Below are positions 1 through 4,492 of a stretch of 10,541 bases of DNA, one piece after another. Position numbers and translations under genes: made by a program. A model generated the notes under the pieces. The model made no database searches. It was not told the origin of the DNA and saw nothing but the letters and a program-made list of their open reading frames with translations. Position 1 is the first letter of the stretch. Each line of letters begins with the position of its first letter. The DNA comes from Actinomycetes bacterium (GTDB lineage: Bacteria > Actinomycetota > Acidimicrobiia > Acidimicrobiales > Microtrichaceae), in contig JAFAFN010000335.1 in NCBI GenBank assembly GCA_023423475.1, positions 1 through 10,541 of the forward strand. The letters are read 5' to 3'.

Positions 1-1
1 G

Positions 2-187
2 CGTGACGGCGCGAGGGTGCTGCTGGTCGCCGGACTGGTGGTGCTCGCGCTCGGCGTCGTGGTGGCGAACGAGCTGCGGCGGCGGTACTCGCCGCTGACC
101 GTCGTGGTGGTCGCCGGGCCAGCGGTAGCGCTGGGCCTCGCGCTGTTCCTGTTCAACGTCGACGGCTTCCTTCCCACGACCTACTGA
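2..187 (+). CDS. C-terminal end of a membrane protein, possibly a sortase (partial)
   Basis: The frame is open from the window edge to TGA at 185-187, giving 61 residues. It holds two hydrophobic segments, about residues 6-22 and 33-53, separated by an Arg-rich turn (ELRRRYS), and ends FNVDGFLPTTY. A two-helix C-terminal tail closing in a phenylalanine-rich stretch followed by LPxxY is reminiscent of some actinobacterial sortases, which anchor secreted proteins to the cell wall; this rests on memory of the family and the catalytic domain is outside the window. The next gene downstream encodes an exported protein with a C-terminal helix and Arg tail, which would fit a sortase partner, though no clear sorting pentapeptide is present. 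It could equally be an unrelated polytopic membrane protein. Confidence 0.5.
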   Translation, partial: RDGARVLLVAGLVVLALGVVVANELRRRYSPLTVVVVAGPAVALGLALFLFNVDGFLPTTY

Positions 188-287
188 ACGGCGCGGACGG
201 CACGGCGTCGGAGGGGTCTGCTTCGACGCGGCCGGACGAGAGATTGACGGGTTCGATTCGGATGGTGAACCGGTGTCGAACAGCGCG

Positions 288-314
288 GGAACACTGCTCC
301 ATTTCATTGAAGTT
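288..314 (+). promoter_or_regulatory. Possible ECF-sigma-type promoter for the first four-cysteine gene
   Basis: GGAACA at 288-293 is followed after 18 bases by GTT at 312-314. This resembles the GGAA(C/T)-N16-20-GTT pattern of actinobacterial SigH/SigR/SigE-type promoters. The surrounding 290-345 is clearly more AT-rich than the genes. No PHO unit with the 31-base spacing used elsewhere in the window was found here. The match is short and could be chance. Confidence 0.2.
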
Positions 315-394
315 GCTCAGGATCTATTGGAAGGTTTCGTCGGAGGCAACGGGCCCGAATGGACGGCTCGTTGCAGAGAGAGAGGCAGTACCAG

Positions 395-985
395 ATGAGG
401 CGAATCACGAAGATCGCGATGGCGGTGTTGATGGCGGTCGTCGCCGGAGTCGGTGGGTCCGCCATGCCGGCCGGAGCACTCGGCGAGATGACGGTCACGC
501 CCACGCGCATCCCGGTGACGGCGAACCAGACCTCGGCGCTGGTCACGCTGTCCTACTCGGGCCAGCCGTCCTACGTGCTCATGTTCGCCGAGGTCTGCAA
601 GAAGTCGATCGCGAACCCCACCTTCGACGTGACCGAGGACTGCGCGGTGCTGACCCGCATCACGCCCAACGGCACCGAGGACGGCTCCCGCACGCTGCAG
701 TTCGAGGTCTTCCGGGGCGACAACCCCGACCAGGAGACGCCCTGGGGTTGCTACGCCGAGGGTGACGTCGCCCCTGCCGGGTTCGAGAAGTACACGACCT
801 GCTACATCCGGGTCACGAACAACGGCATCCTCAATTTCTCGGATGACATCGAGACCGCCTTCACCTTCGAGGTGAGCGGCGGCGACATCCCCGAGTCGCC
901 CTTGACGATCCTGCTGCCGGTGCTCGGCACGCTCGTCGCTCTGGGTGGGTTCGTCCTGATCCGACGCCGTCAGGCCATCGCCTGA
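395..985 (+). CDS. Secreted four-cysteine domain protein with C-terminal membrane anchor
   Basis: Unrecognised 196-residue exported protein. The ATG at 395 is preferred over the in-frame ATG at 359 because it places the signal peptide (MRRITK, hydrophobic core, Ala-rich cleavage region near residue 28) at the N terminus; a purine-rich GAGAGAGAGG lies about 10 bases upstream. Residues 31-160 form the domain shared with two other genes here: cysteines at 68, 83, 119 and 136, with motifs VCKKSI, FDVTEDC, FRGDNPD, ETPWGCY and a closing AFTF strand. Residues 169-189 are a transmembrane helix followed by RRR, so the domain is displayed outside and held by its C terminus. The layout resembles a cell-wall sorting signal, but IPESP stands where LPxTG would be. 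A hairpin follows the stop. Function unknown; an Ig-like or neocarzinostatin-type sandwich is inferred from cysteine spacing. Confidence 0.85.
   Translation: MRRITKIAMAVLMAVVAGVGGSAMPAGALGEMTVTPTRIPVTANQTSALVTLSYSGQPSYVLMFAEVCKKSIANPTFDVTEDCAVLTRITPNGTEDGSRTLQFEVFRGDNPDQETPWGCYAEGDVAPAGFEKYTTCYIRVTNNGILNFSDDIETAFTFEVSGGDIPESPLTILLPVLGTLVALGGFVLIRRRQAIA
589..645 (+). repeat. 57-base block nearly identical to 3091-3147
   Basis: By eye this block differs at one base (C/G at position 31) from 3091-3147. It encodes the EVCKKSI to TEDC stretch of the four-cysteine domain. Flanking codons of the two genes differ at many third positions, so identity here exceeds what protein conservation needs. Confidence 0.85.
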
Positions 986-994
986 ACCACGCCG

Positions 995-1013
995 TCGGTC
1001 CGGGGCGGACCGA
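995..1013 (+). terminator. Hairpin terminator after the first four-cysteine gene
   Basis: TCGGTCC pairs with GGACCGA over a 5-base GGGGC loop, a 7-bp GC-rich stem 9 bases after the stop at 985. There is no T tract, which is usual in high-GC actinobacteria. Confidence 0.5.
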
Positions 1014-1041
1014 GACGTATCCCCCGACCAGCACCTCGTCA

Positions 1042-1063
1042 CAGCGCGAGCGCGCTCGCGCTG
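1042..1063. repeat. Perfect 22-bp GC-rich palindrome
   Basis: The half CAGCGCGAGCG is followed directly by its exact reverse complement with no spacer. It lies 71 bases before the predicted start of the PstS-like gene, in a gap with no other strong signal. It could be an operator for a dimeric repressor, a second terminator of the upstream gene, or an mRNA leader hairpin. Confidence 0.6.
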
Positions 1064-1134
1064 CGGCGGACGAGTTCACAGATCACCGCACTACACATCA
1101 ACGACAGACCAACGAGATGGAGCAGAGAATCCAC

Positions 1135-2244
1135 ATGAAGCTCAAGGCACTGATCGGCACGGCCGTCGCCGCCGCCGTCCTCACCACGGGTGGCATGGCC
1201 GCCGCCGCACCGCCGAACACCGGCTGGGACGACATCAACGACGTGATCACGGGCAGCGGCTCGGACACGACCTACAACTTCATGCAGCGCGCCGAGCTGG
1301 TCTACAACCAGGCGGCCGGCTGTGACACCGTCAACACCAGCAACACGCCCCTTCACGCCCAGTGCCTGACCACCGGTCAGACCGCCACCGAGATCCGTGG
1401 CAACTGGGATCACGACATGGCGGTCAGCGTCTTCCCGACCGGGTCCGGCGCCGGCGTCTCGGCGCTCCAGCAGGACCGCGTCGACTACGCCCGCTCGTCG
1501 CGTGGACCCCGCACCTCGGGTGACTCCGGCACCAACTTCTGGGCCTTCGGCAAGGACGGCGTCGCCGTCGTCAGCCTCACGCCTCGTGCAGGTCTCAACA
1601 ACCTCTCCAAGGCGCAGATCCAGGGCATCTACAACTGCACGATCACCAACTTCAGCCAGCTCGGCCAGCCCGCTGGTGTCATCGAGCCGGTCGGCCTCAA
1701 CCCGTCCTCGGGCACCAAGGCGACCTTCGACGCCTACCTCGGCTTCGATGCCAACAACGGCAGCTGCGTCAAGAAGCTCTCCAACGGCACCTTCCCGTTC
1801 GAGAACGACGTGAAGCCCGTGCTCGCCGATCCCGGCATCAACGAGAACAACGCCATCTGGTGGATGAGCTACGCCGAGTTCAGCTCGTTCTCGTACAAGC
1901 GTGGCAGCGCCACGGTGATCAGCGTCGACGGCAGCTCGCCGACGGCCGGCACCATCGCGAACAACAGCTACCCGATCACGCGGTTCATCTACCACGTCAC
2001 CAAGAACACGATCACCCCGCAGGGATCGACGTCCAACCTGCTGGGCCCCGACGGTGGCAAGCAGGGTGCGGTGCGTGAGCTCACCGAGTTCCTCTGCAAG
2101 CCGACCGCCGAGCACGCGGTGAACAACTTCTCCGGCCGCAGCAACTACCTCGAGATCGGTGCGGCCTACACGGCCACCGGCTTCGTGCGTCTGCCCGTGG
2201 CGGAGCGCACCAACGGCATCTGCGCCTTCGCGCCGGCTCCGTGA
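1135..2244 (+). CDS. PstS-like periplasmic substrate-binding protein
   Basis: Exported binding protein of the PstS-like fold, 369 residues, probably capturing phosphate or a related oxyanion outside the cell. The signal peptide MKLKALIGTAVAAAVL with an Ala-rich cleavage region near residue 25 favours ATG 1135 over the in-frame ATG at 1117; GGAG at 1119-1122 is 12 bases away and AGAG is closer. There is no lipobox. Family signatures are GSGSDTTY (40-47, the N-terminal ligand loop), TGSGAG (102-107), DYARSSRGP (117-125, the SSR ligand motif) and NPSSGTKATF. It lacks adjacent permease or ATPase genes and differs strongly from the lipoprotein PstS at 10268, so it may be a specialised or cell-surface binder. 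No PHO unit in the 31-base register was found upstream; a GC palindrome at 1042-1063 is the main signal there. Two strong hairpins follow. Confidence 0.8.
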   Translation: MKLKALIGTAVAAAVLTTGGMAAAAPPNTGWDDINDVITGSGSDTTYNFMQRAELVYNQAAGCDTVNTSNTPLHAQCLTTGQTATEIRGNWDHDMAVSVFPTGSGAGVSALQQDRVDYARSSRGPRTSGDSGTNFWAFGKDGVAVVSLTPRAGLNNLSKAQIQGIYNCTITNFSQLGQPAGVIEPVGLNPSSGTKATFDAYLGFDANNGSCVKKLSNGTFPFENDVKPVLADPGINENNAIWWMSYAEFSSFSYKRGSATVISVDGSSPTAGTIANNSYPITRFIYHVTKNTITPQGSTSNLLGPDGGKQGAVRELTEFLCKPTAEHAVNNFSGRSNYLEIGAAYTATGFVRLPVAERTNGICAFAPAP

Positions 2245-2247
2245 AGC

Positions 2248-2278
2248 TGAGCGTGTCCTGACACAGCGGACACGCTCA
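2248..2278 (+). terminator. Hairpin terminator of the PstS-like gene
   Basis: TGAGCGTGTCC pairs perfectly with GGACACGCTCA (11 bp) over a 9-base loop, beginning 3 bases after the stop codon. Confidence 0.75.
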
Positions 2279-2291
2279 CCGAACTGGTGAT

Positions 2292-2320
2292 GAGGGGGCA
2301 CGCGTCGAGCGTGCCCCCTC
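2292..2320 (+). terminator. Second, stronger terminator hairpin in tandem
   Basis: GAGGGGGCACGC pairs perfectly with GCGTGCCCCCTC (12 bp) over a 5-base loop GTCGA and is followed by GTTG. Together with the hairpin at 2248-2278 it insulates the next gene from read-through. Confidence 0.8.
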
Positions 2321-2391
2321 GTTGCGCATCGCAGCCCGGGAAGTTCAGAATTCGGCGAGATCCGAACTTCGAAATACAACAACTCGACACT

Positions 2392-2435
2392 GTTCACCTG
2401 AGGGGAATCTTCGATTCATTCCCCCCTGTTAGAAC
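2392..2435 (+). promoter_or_regulatory. PHO unit and -10 box of the PKD/four-cysteine lipoprotein gene
   Basis: A consensus PHO-box unit GTTCACC (2392-2398) is followed after exactly 31 bases by TAGAAC (2430-2435), a near match to the actinobacterial TAnnnT -10 box. The same 31-base spacing occurs at four other promoters in this window. No convincing second unit is seen 11 bases upstream (AACTCGA), so this is the weakest site of the set. The predicted transcript would have a leader of about 70 bases. Confidence 0.55.
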
Positions 2436-2512
2436 CACCTTCGAGTCCGTCACCGTGTCGGGCTCGAGGTCTGTGTACCGGTTCCGGAAGGAACAACCGA
2501 GATGGAGGAAAG

Positions 2513-3382
2513 ATGAGTTCGAAGAAGGTGACCCGGTCCGTTGCAGCGATCGGCGTGATGATGGCGGCGCTCTTCGTCGTCGCGGCATGTGTCCCGAAGA
2601 CACCGCCGGCCAGCACCACCACGACGTCGACCACCGAGTCGACCACGACCAGCACGACGGCATCGACCACCACGACGTCGACCACGGTCCCGACCGGTGA
2701 CGCACCCGTCGCCGTCATCTCGACCCAGCAGCCGACGAGCGGCGCAGCGCCGTTGATCAACCGCTTCTCCATCGCCGGCTCCGTCTACGACACCAGCGAC
2801 CCGCAGAACTGCCTGGTCGACTTCGGCACCGGCTTCCAGGTCCCTTGCGCGGACGCCTACTTCGCGCAGAACCGGGCCGTGCACACCTTCCGTGAGCGTC
2901 AGACCTACACGATCACGCTGACGGTCAAGGGCACGAACGGCGAGACCGCCACCGACAGCATCGAGATCACCCCGTCGGGTGTCACCCCGCAGCTGCAGGT
3001 CACCCCGAACCCGATCCCGGTCACGTCCGGTCAGAACGTGGCCGAGGTCGTCGTGCGCTACGACCAGATGCCGGACCAGCTCTCCTTCGTCGAGGTCTGC
3101 AAGAAGTCGATCGCGAACCCGACCTTCGACGTGACCGAGGACTGCGCCTACCTGACCCGGCTCACCCCGAACGCCACGCCGAACGGCGAGCAGGCGGTGC
3201 TGCTCGAGGTGTTCCGTGGCGACAACCCCGATGGTGAGACGCCGTGGGGCTGCTACGCACCCGGTGACGTCGCTCCGGCCGGTTTCGAGCGCTTCGAGAC
3301 CTGCTACGTCCGCACGACCGTCGGCTCGATCCTGAACTTCACCGACGACGTCGAGCAGGCGTTCACCTTCACGAACGCCTGA
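2513..3382 (+). CDS. Lipoprotein with Thr-rich linker, PKD-like domain and four-cysteine domain
   Basis: Unrecognised 289-residue surface lipoprotein. ATG 2513 follows GGAGG at good spacing. Residues 1-26 are a lipoprotein signal with lipobox VAAC, so Cys26 should be lipidated. Residues about 34-60 are an almost pure Thr/Ser linker. Residues about 64-153 look like a PKD/Ig-like domain (VHTF, YTITLTVKG strand, plus Cys100 and Cys112). Residues about 158-289 are the shared domain with cysteines 196, 211, 247 and 264; in the 93-residue core I count 69 identities with the protein at 395-985. The protein ends right after the last strand (AFTFTNA), with no further anchor. The upstream PHO unit suggests induction by phosphate starvation. 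It could be an adhesin-like or ligand-binding surface protein; no enzymatic motif is seen. Confidence 0.85.
   Translation: MSSKKVTRSVAAIGVMMAALFVVAACVPKTPPASTTTTSTTESTTTSTTASTTTTSTTVPTGDAPVAVISTQQPTSGAAPLINRFSIAGSVYDTSDPQNCLVDFGTGFQVPCADAYFAQNRAVHTFRERQTYTITLTVKGTNGETATDSIEITPSGVTPQLQVTPNPIPVTSGQNVAEVVVRYDQMPDQLSFVEVCKKSIANPTFDVTEDCAYLTRLTPNATPNGEQAVLLEVFRGDNPDGETPWGCYAPGDVAPAGFERFETCYVRTTVGSILNFTDDVEQAFTFTNA
3091..3147 (+). repeat. 57-base block nearly identical to 589-645
   Basis: Partner of the block at 589-645 with one difference by eye. It covers the first two cysteines of the four-cysteine domain and suggests a fairly recent duplication or gene conversion of this segment. Confidence 0.85.
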
Positions 3383-3414
3383 AGCACCGGGACATGAGCT
3401 GACCCGTCGGGGTC

Positions 3415-3474
3415 ACCTCGGACGGCCCCGTCGCCCTGCTCCGGCAGGAGGCGGGGCCGTGTTGCGTCCGAGGT
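3415..3474 (+). terminator. Long bulged terminator hairpin after the PKD/four-cysteine lipoprotein gene
   Basis: ACGGCCCCG (3422-3430) pairs with CGGGGCCGT (3452-3460) around an inner 5-bp hairpin (CCTGC/GCAGG). Alternatively ACCTCGGACG (3415-3424) pairs with CGTCCGAGGT (3465-3474), extending GCCCCG/CGGGGC to a 16-bp stem with a 7-base bulge. A small hairpin TGACCC/GGGTCA (3400-3415) precedes it. It separates two convergent genes. Confidence 0.7.
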
Positions 3475-3556
3475 GCGGTTGCCGTGCTCCGCGCGACGGT
3501 GCAGCCCGAGCGCGCGTGCGATCGAAATCGCCGGACCCTCAGACGACGTGCGGTGG

Positions 3557-3571
3557 GCGGGCTCAGCCCGC
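3557..3571 (-). terminator. Short hairpin overlapping the stop of the minus-strand four-cysteine gene
   Basis: GCGGGC and GCCCGC form a 6-bp stem over a 3-base loop that contains the stop codon at 3563-3565. It is small, and the larger structure at 3415-3474 may serve as terminator from both sides. Confidence 0.3.
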
Positions 3572-4327
3572 TGCAGCGAGTCCGGCCCGGCCGTCGGCCG
3601 GGGGGACCATGGTCGCTTCGGCGAGCAGCTGGGCACGATCCGCCGCAGCCTGGTCGACCGACGGTGCCGCCTCGTCGCCGGCCTCATCGCTGTAGAGCGG
3701 GATGCGTCGCACCACACCGGGGCCGGACGTCCCGGGCTGTCCCTCGGAGCCGTTCACGAAGGTCAGCGCGGTCTCGACGTCGTGGTCGAGGTTCAGGACC
3801 GACTCGTGGGTGACCCGCACGAAGCAGGTGGAGCCGGCGATGCCGGCCGGCGCCTGCTCGCCGGGGGCGTAGCAGCCCCACGGGGTCTCGCCGTCGGGGT
3901 TCGGCCCGCGGAACACCTTGAGCGACACCTCTCCGGAGCCGTTCGCCGTGCCGTTCGGGGTGAGCCTCGACAGCGTCGAGCAGTCCTCGCTCACGTCGAA
4001 GGCCGGGTCGGTGATCGACCGCTTGCAGACGTCGACGAAGACCAGCGAGTACGACGGCACACCGCTCCAGGCGACCTGGACACTCCGTCGGCTGGGCGCC
4101 GGGAGGATGGCCACCGGGTCGGGGGAGAGCCGCACCGTGAGCGCCTGGGCCGGGGCGACCGGGGCGTCCTCGATGAGCGCTCCGTCGAGCGGATCCGCCG
4201 CAGGCTGATCGACGGGGTCCTGGCTCGGCGCGGCGTCGGCCGCGCCCGGTCCTGCGGCGACACCGGATCCCAGGGTCGCGGTCGTCAGCAGGCCGGCGGC
4301 GATCCATCGGGGCAGACGTCGGTGCAT
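3563..4327 (-). CDS. Soluble secreted four-cysteine domain protein
   Basis: Third member of the family, 254 residues, function unknown. ATG 4327 begins a signal peptide (MHRRLPR, hydrophobic core, cleavage near ADAA at about 30-33). A Pro/Asp/Ala-rich spacer to about residue 60 precedes the shared domain (about 61-192) with cysteines 101, 116, 152 and 168 and motifs VCKRS, FDVSEDC, VFRGPNPD, ETPWGCY. It is more diverged than the other two copies: D/N and K/R changes and one residue missing before the fourth cysteine. An Ala/Asp-rich tail (193-254) replaces the membrane anchor or lipid anchor of its paralogues. The -10 box TAGCTT ends 6 bases before the ATG, so the mRNA should be leaderless, and PHO units lie 31 bases upstream. 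It runs in the same direction as phoX, behind phoX's terminator. Confidence 0.85.
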   Translation of the reverse strand: MHRRLPRWIAAGLLTTATLGSGVAAGPGAADAAPSQDPVDQPAADPLDGALIEDAPVAPAQALTVRLSPDPVAILPAPSRRSVQVAWSGVPSYSLVFVDVCKRSITDPAFDVSEDCSTLSRLTPNGTANGSGEVSLKVFRGPNPDGETPWGCYAPGEQAPAGIAGSTCFVRVTHESVLNLDHDVETALTFVNGSEGQPGTSGPGVVRRIPLYSDEAGDEAAPSVDQAAADRAQLLAEATMVPPADGRAGLAAAG

Positions 4328-4333
4328 CCGCGG

Positions 4334-4399
4334 AAGCTAACGAGCGGGGGTGTCCTGCGGCGCGCAGCGCGATGACCGAGGGGTGAACGCGAACGGAAC
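4334..4399 (-). promoter_or_regulatory. PHO-box array and leaderless promoter of the minus-strand four-cysteine gene
   Basis: Read on the minus strand: GTTCCGT (4399-4393), GTTCACC (4388-4382) and GGTCATC (4377-4371), each starting 11 bases after the previous one. The last unit is followed after exactly 31 bases by the -10 box TAGCTT (4339-4334), with 6 bases to the ATG at 4327. The middle unit is a perfect PHO-box consensus. Predicted PhoP activation. Confidence 0.7.
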
Positions 4400-4428
4400 T
4401 CCCGTCGCCGAGCGAGGCAGGAGTTCCG
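4394..4428 (-). terminator. Second hairpin downstream of phoX
   Basis: CGGAACTCC pairs perfectly with GGAGTTCCG (9 bp) over a 17-base loop. It stands between the phoX terminator and the next promoter and overlaps the most distal PHO unit of that promoter, so a regulatory role instead of, or besides, termination is possible. Confidence 0.4.
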
Positions 4429-4458
4429 CTGCGAGGTGGATGGACGTGGGGATGGCGT

Positions 4459-4484
4459 GGTCCGGGGCCCGTGGGCCCCGGACC
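4459..4484 (-). terminator. phoX terminator, near-continuous 12-bp inverted repeat
   Basis: GGTCCGGGGCCC and GGGCCCCGGACC are exact reverse complements separated by only two bases. The structure starts 9 bases beyond the phoX stop. In RNA the innermost pair would open to give an 11-bp stem with a 4-base loop. There is no T tract. Confidence 0.75.
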
Positions 4485-4492
4485 CATCGGGT

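Noticed and set aside
264..270. GGTGAAC (inverted PHO unit) upstream of the first four-cysteine gene
   Set aside because: It points away from the gene, has no partner at 11 bases, and no -10 box lies at the right distance in either direction for a gene.
1074..1087. GTTCACA followed by GATCACC upstream of the PstS-like gene as a PHO box
   Set aside because: The two units are 7 bases apart, not 11, and no TAnnnT lies 31 bases downstream of either one.
1039..2397. A 452-codon open frame on the minus strand across the PstS-like gene
   Set aside because: Antisense shadow; it also crosses the tandem terminators at 2248-2320, and has no ribosome site or motif.
2620..2695. Repetitive ACC/ACG/TCG tract that might be a microsatellite or CRISPR-like repeat
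   Set aside because: It encodes the Thr/Ser linker of the lipoprotein in frame; the irregular codons show a coding low-complexity region, not a repeat array.
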